Assembly (NCBI GenBank): GCA_006503475.1 | Contig: RSEH01000194.1 | Location: 1 to 64,000 of the forward strand | DNA: 64,000 bases | Source of the DNA: Stentor roeselii | Lineage: Eukaryota; Ciliophora; Heterotrichea; Heterotrichida; Stentoridae | Reading direction: 5' to 3' | Shown: positions 46,235 through 54,427 of the stretch, in pieces | Layout of the letters: each line of letters opens with the position of its first letter | How positions within the stretch are numbered: position 1 is the first letter of the stretch | Notes under the pieces: model-generated | Seen by the model: only the letters and a program-made list of their open reading frames with translations | Databases searched by the model: none | What the model was told of the DNA's origin: nothing | Position numbers and translations under genes: made by a program

Positions 46235-47158
46235 ATGTCTGACGAAGCTAAAAAAAGACCGAAACGTGGACGTCCTGCGAAAAACCCTGAAAAAAAACAA
46301 AGGAAAAGGTCAGATTCTTTGAGTAGTGCACAGGATCAGGAGTATAAAAAGGAAACGAGTAAGTTTCATAATAGAAATCTGGAAAATTATTATGAACTAC
46401 ACTCGAATTTTGTGAGAGATGGCATCTCGCAACAGTGCCAACATCTCATAAGAAAAATCGTCCAAGGACATGAAGTCCCTGAAGCAGCTCGAGTCCAGCC
46501 CTTGCTAATGTATTTCAACGTGGTGACCCAAGAGTTCTTGTTGAATGAACTAGAAATCGTCGTTCTCGGTATATATCTGGAAAAATTCGCTTGGAGTGAC
46601 TCAAACTCTTCAGCAGAATGCATCGTAAGGTTCACATCCTACGCAGCAAAAGAGTACCTTGCTGAAGATATGGGCCCTTTAAACGCTTTTCTCTCTTACA
46701 AGTACCCAGGTTTCATCGAGAACTACGAAAGCTGGAAAGTCAATTTCAGTAATTTATTCATGGTCAACCCAAAAGACTTAAACGACAAGTTCAAAGAGCT
46801 TAGTAAAGCCGTCAGTCTTCCCGACGAAGGAAAAATCATGGACTATAATTACTACGTTGATGAAATCTTACAATGCAATCCCAACTTGACTTATGAAAAA
46901 AACAAAACACAGGAAGTCGCTGAAGATCCAGAAATACTTGAACTAATCACTGCAATAAGACAAAAAAAGAAAATAATCAGCAGTGACAACTACGAGCTTC
47001 CAAAAGATATTTTAGAAAAAGTCCAAAACTGCTTCGGCCACTGTGGAAGTGAAGAAGTTCTGAACAATGACAAGGTCTTCATTGTCAGTCCTGTTGTTTT
47101 AAAAAAACTGGAGTCGATTCATTCTGACCTGGAAGTCATCGAAGATGAAGATAGTTAA
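46235..47158 (+). CDS. AT-hook protein of an unrecognised paralogous family, member A (307 aa)
   Basis: Starts with a basic segment carrying an AT-hook-like core, RPKRGRPAKNPEKK (residues 8-21), which suggests DNA binding in the macronucleus. Residues about 50-215 form a helical region with clear similarity to the protein at 54428-55213: LNELEIVVLGIYLEKFAW aligns with LNELQITIWSIFIENFVW, AAKEYLAED with RAKEYLGEK, KDLNDKFKELSK with KDLNIQYQKLSK, and YYVDEILQ with FVVDDILL. I recognise no known domain. The C-terminal 90 residues are charged. Forward start 8 bp from the divergent EF-hand gene; ATG in TATATAAATG. Confidence 0.75.
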   Translation: MSDEAKKRPKRGRPAKNPEKKQRKRSDSLSSAQDQEYKKETSKFHNRNLENYYELHSNFVRDGISQQCQHLIRKIVQGHEVPEAARVQPLLMYFNVVTQEFLLNELEIVVLGIYLEKFAWSDSNSSAECIVRFTSYAAKEYLAEDMGPLNAFLSYKYPGFIENYESWKVNFSNLFMVNPKDLNDKFKELSKAVSLPDEGKIMDYNYYVDEILQCNPNLTYEKNKTQEVAEDPEILELITAIRQKKKIISSDNYELPKDILEKVQNCFGHCGSEEVLNNDKVFIVSPVVLKKLESIHSDLEVIEDEDS

Positions 47159-47236
47159 TAAGTATGTTATTTTACCTTGATTGACAAGTCTTTTAAAATA
47201 ATTACTTGTGATAAGAAAAGTTCAAACATCATAAAA

Positions 47237-47668
47237 ATGAAAAACGAGCAAAAAGCACTTAAAGCGGACTTCGTCCTCGACGCCTTGTGCAAGTCAAACC
47301 GCCGAACAGACTACAACGGCCTCCTCGACCCGAACTTGTCTAGTTTTTTCGCTTCTCCTCGCAGAAGAAAACTGCTGGTAGTACAAAAACTGGTAATCTC
47401 TTCTTAGATCCTTCCAAATGGCCAAATAAACGAAAAAATCTGTAATAAAAGAATCACTGAGCTTTATCAAACTTCAAATCCTTTCAAGAAGTCAAACTTG
47501 ACTGAAGTTCAAGAAATTTCTAGAAAAACCAAGTCAAACACTCCGAATGTTTCCAGAAACTTGAAAATTTCAATGAGAAGTGAAGATAAGTCTAAAGTTC
47601 AGCCAGTGACAGCAGCGGAGTTTCGGGAAATGTTAAGTAAAAGACGAGATCTTGTAAAAAACTCTTAA
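47237..47668 (+). CDS. Small basic protein, one 15-nt intron (138 aa), unknown
   Basis: The first true ATG of the frame is at 47237 in the context CATAAAAATG; an earlier in-frame TTG is not used. Exon 1 gives 52 codons (ALKADFVLDALCKSNRR, later FFASPRRRKLLVVQKL), and exon 2, reached across the intron at 47393-47407, adds 86 residues rich in Lys, Ser, Asn and Thr ending EFREMLSKRRDLVKNS. No domain is recognised. The intron is atypical, see findings, so an alternative is a 56-residue protein ending at 47407. The gene lies 78 bp downstream of the paralogous-family gene on the same strand. Confidence 0.55.
47393..47407 (+). other. Intron without an internal branch-site A (15 nt)
   Basis: GTAATCTCTTCTTAG. 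Phase 0, in-frame TAG if retained. It is the only one of the 13 introns lacking A at position 10, and has no A between positions 5 and 13. Confidence 0.65.
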
Positions 47669-47739
47669 TAATAAGGTAATTTTTAGAAAATTTCCATTTA
47701 ATGGACTTTTAATATTCAAGATCTTTATATCATTTATTT

Positions 47740-48942
47740 CTATACCTTATCTTTCGTGTTCTTATCTAAAAGCATCTGGTAAAACATCTGAAGCTTCGCT
47801 TGAGGCTTCGGCTCAGACCCATCAGCAGTCGCGTTGATCGAGTCCCGACTTTCCCCAGGTTCATTTTTTTTATTATGAACCATGCTGGAGACCGAGTCCA
47901 TTTTACTTTTTCTTCCACTTTCAAGTTTCTCCTTAATAAGCAATAAATGTTCCTGATCACTCACAACAGTAAGTTCTTCTTTATTGCAAACTCGGTTCTT
48001 GGGTCTTTGAATCATCTCATGAAACTGTTTATCTCCAGTTAAAAAATTCATCTCGTTGATTAAACTAGGCGAGTCAAGCCCAGAAGGCACGAAAATCATG
48101 TCTCGAGAAACCAGGTCCGGCTTATGTCCGAAGTTGAAGCCATAAAGCCGATGCATCAGGTAATCATACAAAACTCCTAAGTTAGTCTTCGTTGAAGTCG
48201 ACACGTAAAACAAAGAAGCTGCATAAGTAACACAAAATTCTCTCAAAGTCTTCAAAGCGACATCAAGCATTTTTTCATTTTGCTCTGGATTCTTGTCTAA
48301 TGTCCAGACTAATTCACTTTTATTGCAAATGACGAGAATAGGGATTCCCAGGTTTACTGTTAATACTCCTTCTGTTAGAGGAGGAAGGTCTTGTAAAATC
48401 GAAGCAGTTGTGCCAGGAGGTCGATAGGACTTGACGTAGTCTTCAACGTTTTTAACTAACTTGTCCTGCTCTTCTAATGGCAGAGATGACAGAACTTTTC
48501 CAAGAGTTTCATGCCAAATGTCAGTCCAAGTTTCCAAGTCCTGAGTAAATCGCCAGGGTTGTTCCCAGTCAAGAACAATGCCGAAGAGAGTCTTGTCAAG
48601 TGACTTGCTGTTCAGGGCGAAGCTTAGAAGGCTTTTTAGTTCAGGTTGTTCTAAAGAGTAAACATTCACTTTTGACAACTTTTCTTTTGAATTGTCGGCC
48701 GGGTCTTTAGAGTTTATGTAAGAGTACTCGAGAGGGGAGGTAGACGGCAGCTGGTCTTTAGGGGAAAGAAGGTTCGTAAAGTGTGGACTTGTCCCTAAAC
48801 TCCCTGGACCTAACTGCAATTCGCTTATTAAGGACTTGATTCCTGAACCTGGACGGCCTACAAGGATCAGGTTTCCTTCGCTGTACCGCTTTGATTGACT
48901 TGAGTCACGTAATATTTTATCCCAGAGCTTCTGACCAGACAT
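47740..48942 (-). CDS. Dynein light intermediate chain (400 aa)
   Basis: Ras-like core of a dynein light intermediate chain, which links the dynein heavy chain to cargo adaptors. Start KLWDKILRDSS, nucleotide-loop region LILVGRPGSGIKSLISEL (about 25-42), SLEQPELKSLLSFALN, then the family-typical TLFGIVLDWEQPWRFTQDLETWTDIW, and a VICNKSEL strand in the position of the GTPase NKxD motif. The P-loop has one extra residue before the Lys (GRPGSG-I-KS), so nucleotide binding may be altered. The disordered C terminus carries the adaptor-binding region in other species. Cytoplasmic dynein 1 (DYNC1LI) is more likely than dynein 2, but the two are hard to separate by eye. Start codon in ATATAAATG. Confidence 0.85.
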   Translation of the reverse strand: MSGQKLWDKILRDSSQSKRYSEGNLILVGRPGSGIKSLISELQLGPGSLGTSPHFTNLLSPKDQLPSTSPLEYSYINSKDPADNSKEKLSKVNVYSLEQPELKSLLSFALNSKSLDKTLFGIVLDWEQPWRFTQDLETWTDIWHETLGKVLSSLPLEEQDKLVKNVEDYVKSYRPPGTTASILQDLPPLTEGVLTVNLGIPILVICNKSELVWTLDKNPEQNEKMLDVALKTLREFCVTYAASLFYVSTSTKTNLGVLYDYLMHRLYGFNFGHKPDLVSRDMIFVPSGLDSPSLINEMNFLTGDKQFHEMIQRPKNRVCNKEELTVVSDQEHLLLIKEKLESGRKSKMDSVSSMVHNKKNEPGESRDSINATADGSEPKPQAKLQMFYQMLLDKNTKDKV

Positions 48943-49362
48943 TTATATGGCTCTGATTTAATTTTGATTGAGGGGGTCTTTAAAATCAAGGACTTGAAGG
49001 AAAGTTTTGAATTTTCTGGAGGTTTTTTTGATCGGAGAATTGGGAAAATCGTATTCGGGAAATTTTGGGATGATTTGATGAGGTTTTGAAGGAGTAGGGT
49101 TGGAGGATAGTTTAGAGGTTGAATGAAAATGGAGGTTTTTAAATTTGGCTTATTTGGATGAGATTTTAGAGGATTTTGCGGGTAGTTGGTTTCAGTTGAA
49201 GAATTTTTGGATTAAAGATGTAGGTTAGGATATTGGACTTTTAAATTTATGAGATGGGTTCTTGATTATATTATTAGATCTTGATTAAGTTGGCTGAGTC
49301 GTGGGGTTTAAGATTTTTTATATTACGGGTAGATTATTTTTTACTAAATCTATTCGTATATT
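48943..49362. other. Divergent spacer, strongly G/T-rich on the forward strand
   Basis: About 420 bp. From about 48965 to 49250 the forward strand is dominated by G and T, so the strand read towards the dynein gene is A/C-rich, as in other upstream flanks here. No gene or RNA seen. Confidence 0.6.
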
Positions 49363-49872
49363 ATGTCTCTTTACAGTATCGGTACAGAGATTAAAGTGGA
49401 GATGACTAATTCTGAGCTCCACATTGGAAGGATCTACTCATACGATGAGGATTCGAAGCTTTTAGTTTTATTCAAAGGTAGTGAAATCGTTCGTGATTTC
49501 TTAATCTTGAATGTGAACTTTATCAAAAACATCTCAGTGACTGACTCAGATGCGAGAGGGATAGACCACGATATTCAGGACATTGACTTAGAAAAGTACA
49601 TCAAAGAAGTTGAAAAACGCATTCAAAGAGAAATTCGATCAGGCACAGTCAACAAAAAAGTCACGAACAAAGTGCAAGGAATCTTCAATGAGCTCTGTAA
49701 GACCTACCAATGTGATTGGGACTCAGTTAATATCACTTTTCCGAAGTTTGGAGTGACCATTAATCCGCCTTACACACCTGAAAGTGTTGTCGGACCTGAA
49801 CAACCTCGGGCCAGAATCTCGACTGTATTGGCTAAGATTAGAGAAAAGTTAGAAAAGTTAGAAATTGATTAA
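49363..49872 (+). CDS. LSM12: LSM12-like protein (169 aa)
   Basis: N-terminal Lsm-like fold (about 4-65: YSIGTEIKVEMTNSELHIGRIYSYDEDSKLLVLFKG) followed by the anticodon-binding (AD) domain typical of LSM12 (about 66-165: FLILNVNFIKNISV, then helices with VQGIFNELCKTYQCDWDSVNI and IRPPYTPESVVG-like loop). LSM12 binds RNA-associated complexes such as ataxin-2 and, in animals, NAADP. Length agrees with the family (about 195). RNA-linked function is the safe part; anything further is inference. Ends 20 bp from the stop of the convergent dipeptidase gene. Confidence 0.85.
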   Translation: MSLYSIGTEIKVEMTNSELHIGRIYSYDEDSKLLVLFKGSEIVRDFLILNVNFIKNISVTDSDARGIDHDIQDIDLEKYIKEVEKRIQREIRSGTVNKKVTNKVQGIFNELCKTYQCDWDSVNITFPKFGVTINPPYTPESVVGPEQPRARISTVLAKIREKLEKLEID

Positions 49873-49892
49873 TAGTGAATAACTGAGAAGTC

Positions 49893-51320
49893 TTAATTAC
49901 TAGGTACTCGTTTTCCGTGCTCTGCTAAGAGAACTCCTAAACAACACATCATTTTCTTCATAAATGGAATGTGAAGGAACTCGTTGGCTGAGTGAGCGTT
50001 GCTGTTTGGACCAAGAACTCCTGTAACGACGAACTTAGCTCGAGGGAACATGTCTGCCAGCGCTCCCATGAATGGGATGCTTCCACCTTCACCCATATAC
50101 AAAGCCTCAGCACCAAAATACCTTAAACTAGCCTCTTGAATAACCTCACTCATCCACTGATCCAAAGGTTTCGGTGCGAATCCATTTCCCGCTCCAACTT
50201 TCCTAACATCAACAGTCGCATTATACGGTGGATTGCTAACCAAAGCCTCTTTAACTTTTTCAAAAGCCTGATTTGCATTAACAGCAGGAGGTACTCGAAT
50301 AGACAACTTGAAACTACTCTTCGGCCTAAGAACATTTCCAGCAACAGCAAGAGGAGGAAAGCCATCAGCTCCAGTGACTGAAAGTGTAGGTCTTAAAGTT
50401 TTATTTAAAATTCCTTGCACAACATCATGAGTCATAGGCTGGGTGTTGCCGTCCCATTCAACTTTCGTGAAAATGCTATCACCAAGCACCTTCGCAACAG
50501 ATTCAACTTTTGCAAGTTCATCAGGAGTGATTTCTTGAAAAAGTTCTGGAACTTTAATCTCTCCAGTTGCAGAGTCTTCAATCCGGTCAAGCAGATGTCG
50601 AATGATTCGAAAGCTGGAAGGAACTATTCCTGAAGCTTCTCCTGAATGAAGGCCGTTTTGAATTACGCTTACAGTGAGTTCTGCAGCGATGACACCTCTT
50701 AGACTTGATGTAAGCCAGAGGTGGTCATAGTCACCAGCGCCTGAGTCGAGACAAATGATCAGCTCCGGGTCGCCGATGTCGCTTTTGAGTTGATTGATCA
50801 AGTACATTAGGTTGGGTGAACCTGACTCTTCTTCAGTCTCACCGATGATCACGATGCGACCGTGGGGAAGGTTCATGTCTTGCAAGGTCTTGATGAGAAG
50901 GGCAGCTGAAGGCATCGAGTACCCGTCGTCAGCACCGCCTCGGCCGTATAACTTTCCGTCGATTATCGCAGGTTCAGTGTTGTTTGTACCTGGAATCCAG
51001 TTGGGGAAGTGGGGCTGCTTGTCCATGTGGCCGTAAATCAAAATAGTCCCCAAAGCAGGGTTACTTGCAGGTACTTCTCCATAAAACATCCAAGGCTTGC
51101 CGTCCTCTTTGAGAATTCTCGTCTTCAAACCATTGATTCCAATATTTTTGACATAGTTCAAGAGTAGATCCTGCGCCTGTTCCATCAAGCCATTCTTCTC
51201 CCAGTCAGGGTCATACAGAGGTGAGAGACTAGGAACTCGAATATATTCCATCAACAGAGGAATGACTTCCTTATCAATTCCTGTTTCAAGTTTAATCCTC
51301 AGCTGTTCGTAGTCGACCAT
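49893..51320 (-). CDS. M20 metallopeptidase, cytosolic non-specific dipeptidase type (475 aa)
   Basis: Cys-Gly metallodipeptidase (CNDP2/DUG1-like). Zinc-site motifs are intact: YGHMDKQP (first His and Asp), GRGGADDGYSM (bridging Asp), IIGETEEESGS (catalytic Glu and Glu ligand), CLDSGAGDYD, and the C-terminal MGEGGSIPFMGAL with a late His in GPNSNAHSANEFLHIPF. The dimerisation (lid) domain occupies about 220-380. It cleaves dipeptides including Cys-Gly in glutathione turnover and works in the cytosol. Length is exactly that of CNDP2. Single exon. Divergent from the coiled-coil gene at 51414. Confidence 0.95.
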   Translation of the reverse strand: MVDYEQLRIKLETGIDKEVIPLLMEYIRVPSLSPLYDPDWEKNGLMEQAQDLLLNYVKNIGINGLKTRILKEDGKPWMFYGEVPASNPALGTILIYGHMDKQPHFPNWIPGTNNTEPAIIDGKLYGRGGADDGYSMPSAALLIKTLQDMNLPHGRIVIIGETEEESGSPNLMYLINQLKSDIGDPELIICLDSGAGDYDHLWLTSSLRGVIAAELTVSVIQNGLHSGEASGIVPSSFRIIRHLLDRIEDSATGEIKVPELFQEITPDELAKVESVAKVLGDSIFTKVEWDGNTQPMTHDVVQGILNKTLRPTLSVTGADGFPPLAVAGNVLRPKSSFKLSIRVPPAVNANQAFEKVKEALVSNPPYNATVDVRKVGAGNGFAPKPLDQWMSEVIQEASLRYFGAEALYMGEGGSIPFMGALADMFPRAKFVVTGVLGPNSNAHSANEFLHIPFMKKMMCCLGVLLAEHGKRVPSN

Positions 51321-51413
51321 TTATTTCACCTTCTTTCAAATCAGACAATAAAGTATCAAATTTCACAATCAACACCCAGAACTGAAGGTTTTCAAAATCA
51401 CTTAGGTTATTAA

Positions 51414-52679
51414 ATGGAATACATCGAGTTCAACCCAATCCCTGAAGTCGAAAGTTCTGATGAAGAAGCCCACGACCTTCAAATGAAACTAGCTCCAATC
51501 AACCTCGCAGTTGAAGACTCTTCAGAAAATCAAGAAACTCCTCTTTCAGCTCTTCTTCGACAAGAAAGCAAGTCAAAGTTCGACTTCTCCCTGCAAGACA
51601 GCTACAAGCCAAAGCAACAAGTTCTCGACACTTTCCCAAACATCAGAGGTCTTGAATTCGAGTCACAAAAGTCTCCAGGAGGCGAGTCTCCTAAAGTTTT
51701 CACAAGACGTGCTTCAAGTATTCTAAAAACAAGCAGTGATCCTTTTAAGTTCGATTCAGATAAAGAACTTTTAGGAGATGAGCTCAAGTCACAGTCTTCT
51801 GAAGCAGATAAGGCCTTTTCCCGCACGACTTCAAAGAGAAGTAAGACTTTTAATGCACTGGATAACATTGATTTGTTGAGAGGCGTTTTAAATGGAAAAA
51901 TTAGTTCACCGGAGACGATGTTGTTGACTGCGATTGGAACTTTTTATGATGTTGACCTTGCTTCGAGGAAAAAAGAACCGAAACTGCTTGATTTGGCTTT
52001 GACGGTTTTAGATCAGATTTTGTTGAAGCATCAGAGAATTATTTGTTATCAGGATGATTTGAATGAAGATTTTAAAAAGTTGCAGATTTTTTCTGCGGAG
52101 ACACTTGATGAAAGCTATCGGATTGAGGATGAAATGAATATTTGTAAAAGTCTTTTTCAGGAAAATAGAAGCAACTTTGAAGCTAAGTTGAAACTCACGC
52201 ATCATAAGATTTATTTGGCGAAAAATAGTTTGGAAAAATATAGCTATACTTTGAAGGAAAGTGTTGAAGATTTGGAGAGGATTAGGGGTGAATGTGCTGA
52301 GGCTGAGGAGAGATGGAAAATGAATATTGAAGATTTAAATACTCAGCTGTACTGGGTACATCAAGAAAAAATCCAAAAACAAGCAGAATCCGAGTCACTT
52401 CTCAATCTCTTCAACAAGATCTCCAAACAAAAAACCAAAAACAAGACCCTAAAAAAAAAAGTCGAAATCAGTACCCAAAGTTTCGTTGAAGTCCTCAACT
52501 ACCTAAACGAAAGCAAGTTAAAAAAAGACTTCGCTCAAGAATTCACCGAGCTTCTTCAAGACCTAGAGTCAGAAATAAGTGCAGCAGCATTAGCAGAGCA
52601 AGAATTTAAAGAAAATGCATTAACAGACCCTAAGTCTAAAGTATCGAATCACTTATTCCCAGAGTCTTTGACAAGTTAA
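51414..52679 (+). CDS. Coiled-coil protein (421 aa), unknown
   Basis: Residues 1-140 are acidic and Ser-rich without predicted structure. About 145-230 is helical (NIDLLRGVLNGKISSPETMLLTAIGTFYDVDL), and from about 230 to 400 follows a coiled coil, containing IEDLNTQLYWVHQEKIQKQAE and repeated EE/KK heptads. No family is recognised. The codon bias changes sharply at about 52350, where G/T-rich usage switches to A/C-rich usage without any break in the frame. Stop is 20 bp from that of the NAA20 gene. A cytoskeletal role is plausible but not shown. Confidence 0.65.
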   Translation: MEYIEFNPIPEVESSDEEAHDLQMKLAPINLAVEDSSENQETPLSALLRQESKSKFDFSLQDSYKPKQQVLDTFPNIRGLEFESQKSPGGESPKVFTRRASSILKTSSDPFKFDSDKELLGDELKSQSSEADKAFSRTTSKRSKTFNALDNIDLLRGVLNGKISSPETMLLTAIGTFYDVDLASRKKEPKLLDLALTVLDQILLKHQRIICYQDDLNEDFKKLQIFSAETLDESYRIEDEMNICKSLFQENRSNFEAKLKLTHHKIYLAKNSLEKYSYTLKESVEDLERIRGECAEAEERWKMNIEDLNTQLYWVHQEKIQKQAESESLLNLFNKISKQKTKNKTLKKKVEISTQSFVEVLNYLNESKLKKDFAQEFTELLQDLESEISAAALAEQEFKENALTDPKSKVSNHLFPESLTS

Positions 52680-52699
52680 GAAGATTTGAATATTGTTAA

Positions 52700-53239
52700 C
52701 TAATGAAATTCAAGTTCTGAAGGACTTATGCTTCTTTTTTCAGTTTGAAGCGTTAGACCCTTAGGGTCCCTGGGCATTGCTTTTCGCATGTCGAAAGCGT
52801 CTTCTTCAGGTCCTGAGTAGTAGTTAACGACTGTGCGGTAGATGTGGTAGTCCATCCCTTCGTACATACCGATAGCCACTTCGTTGCTTTTCCTTACGAA
52901 GAGGTCTACGAAGTAACCATTGTGCATGATTGTCACGTCTTCTAAGTACTTCATTAATGCTTTTGCTAGACCTTGTCTTCTGTAGGAGGGGGCTACCGTC
53001 ACTGCTGTCACATGACCATGCCAGTTCATCTTCTCTTCATTGTCCTTATCTCCTTCCACTTTACCTAAGATATACCCTTGAATGTCTCCTGATGGAGACT
53101 CCGCTACTTTGCAGTACTCAGGCCAACGAGCCAGGTATTTTCCGTAAAACGACACGTTGTAGGTCTCTGTTAGGATATCCAAGTTCACTTTGTTAAATTT
53201 CAGAAGATCTAGCATCGAGAAGTTTCGAAGAGTCGTCAT
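52700..53239 (-). CDS. NAA20: NAA20, catalytic subunit of NatB N-terminal acetyltransferase (179 aa)
   Basis: GNAT-fold enzyme that acetylates the N termini of proteins starting Met-Asp, Met-Glu, Met-Asn and Met-Gln, on ribosomes, together with NAA25. The start MTTLRNFSMLDLLKFNKVNLDILTETYNVSFY is characteristic of NAA20, followed by GYILGKVEG and the strand with VTAVTVAPSYRRQGLAKALM, where RRQGLA is the acetyl-CoA motif. The late segment MYEGMDYHIYRTVVNYYSGPEEDAFDMRKAM is also family-specific. Length matches the family. ATG follows TTATA. NAA25 is not in the window. Confidence 0.95.
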   Translation of the reverse strand: MTTLRNFSMLDLLKFNKVNLDILTETYNVSFYGKYLARWPEYCKVAESPSGDIQGYILGKVEGDKDNEEKMNWHGHVTAVTVAPSYRRQGLAKALMKYLEDVTIMHNGYFVDLFVRKSNEVAIGMYEGMDYHIYRTVVNYYSGPEEDAFDMRKAMPRDPKGLTLQTEKRSISPSELEFH

Positions 53240-53264
53240 TATAAGGATAAGAGTTAAGAGTTTA

Positions 53265-54062
53265 TTATTTAGAAGCTTTTGAAAATAATTCTGGATTTGT
53301 TACTGCAAACATAATAAACATTCTAAGTTCCTTAATTCCAAATCCAAGTTTCGAGCTAGTGGCAAAAATAGTTCCAAAAGTTCGTGGATACCCAGCAGCT
53401 AGATGTGCAACTTTCATCATAACATCATTAAGTTCCTTCAACTTCAAACAGTCACACTTAGTCAAAACAATAGTATTATGCCTTCGATGTTCATTTAAAA
53501 ACTCCAGAAGAATTTCATCACTTTTAATAATCCCCCTTCGACAGTCAATTAAAACAACAGTATTTTTAAGAAAAGTGGCATGAGTGAAGTACTGATCAGC
53601 GAGGACCTTCCACTTTTCCATTTCTTTCTCAGGTGCTTCTGCATATCCATATCCCGGCGCATCCACCAGGCTGATATTAAAAGGCGGAGGACTATTCAAA
53701 GTATGAAAAATCAACTGCTGTGTTTTTCCCGGCATCTTTGAAGGAATCGCTACTTTTTCATTGAGTAAAGAATTAATCAATGAAGACTTTCCAACATTAC
53801 TTCTTCCAACAATTGCAACTTCATATGAAGAGCTGAGTTGTTTCGATTGACTAGACATCACTTGTTTTACATTTGAAGCTGATAATACAGCAGTCACTGA
53901 AGAGCCAAGACTGAAAATATGAGAATGTTTTTCCTATTTAAGCAGTACTGAGTCAGTATTGTAAAATGGGTAAACTTTCATGTCTCCAGGTGAGGACCGA
54001 ACAGTGTCAGCAGTCATAGCATTGAGAAAAGGATAAATTGAAAAAATCCTATCTTTTCCCAT
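53265..54062 (-). CDS. EngB/YihA-type GTPase, probably organellar, one 15-nt intron (260 aa)
   Basis: TRAFAC GTPase of the EngB family, which helps to assemble the large ribosomal subunit; the eukaryotic GTPBP8 acts in mitochondria. G1 GRSNVGKSS, the PGKTQQL switch, G3 DAPGYG, G4 TKCD and G5 ATSSKLG are complete. The long exon begins in frame without ATG; splicing at 53934-53948 connects it to an exon of 38 codons that starts ATG in TATAAATG. The added N terminus has basic, hydrophobic and hydroxylated residues and could be a mitochondrial presequence (inference). Divergent from the MGCC gene, 109 bp. Confidence 0.93.
53934..53948 (-). other. Intron of the EngB-type gene (15 nt)
   Basis: Reverse strand GTACTGCTTAAATAG. 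Phase 0, in-frame TAG if retained. Its removal supplies the only ATG for this GTPase, with the usual TATAAATG context. Confidence 0.9.
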
Positions 54063-54171
54063 TTATAGTTAAGTTAATCAAAAAATAAACATTATCATCT
54101 TCAATGATATTTTACAAAATCATTACCTTCAATAGTAAAAATCATCTCTTTTTAAATGTAAATATCGTTAA

Positions 54172-54414
54172 ATGGGATGCTGCCAGTCAAGTCGTTTAGA
54201 CTCCGAGGTCCAGTCACAGTTAAACACTCTTGAAGAAGGAGACACTTCTGACAAGTTCAAAGAAGTTCCTCTGAGTTCATCTCAAAGTCCATTGAAATTT
54301 TCTCTGTTCCAAGAAGAACACAACTTAACAATAAGAACAAGCTACGAAACAATGAGTTCTTGTAACAATCCTCGAGTTAGTTTAGAGTTAGCCTTTGTAT
54401 GTTCTAAGCCTTGA
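54172..54414 (+). CDS. Small protein with N-myristoylation/palmitoylation signal (80 aa)
   Basis: Begins MGCCQSS: Gly2 followed by Cys3, Cys4 and Ser6-7 fits the N-myristoylation consensus with adjacent palmitoylation, so membrane attachment is expected. The rest is polar, Ser- and Glu-rich, without a domain. Such small dually lipidated proteins are common in ciliates. Stop TGA; the following gene of the paralogous family begins 13 bp later on the same strand. I looked for a splice joining the two and found none that fits the 15-nt rule. Short length leaves some doubt that it is a gene. Confidence 0.6.
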   Translation: MGCCQSSRLDSEVQSQLNTLEEGDTSDKFKEVPLSSSQSPLKFSLFQEEHNLTIRTSYETMSSCNNPRVSLELAFVCSKP

Positions 54415-54427
54415 TTAATAAAGTAAC

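Noticed and set aside
47177-47236. Start of the small basic protein at 47177
   Set aside because: That position is TTG. The first ATG in frame is at 47237 and sits in the usual A-rich context.
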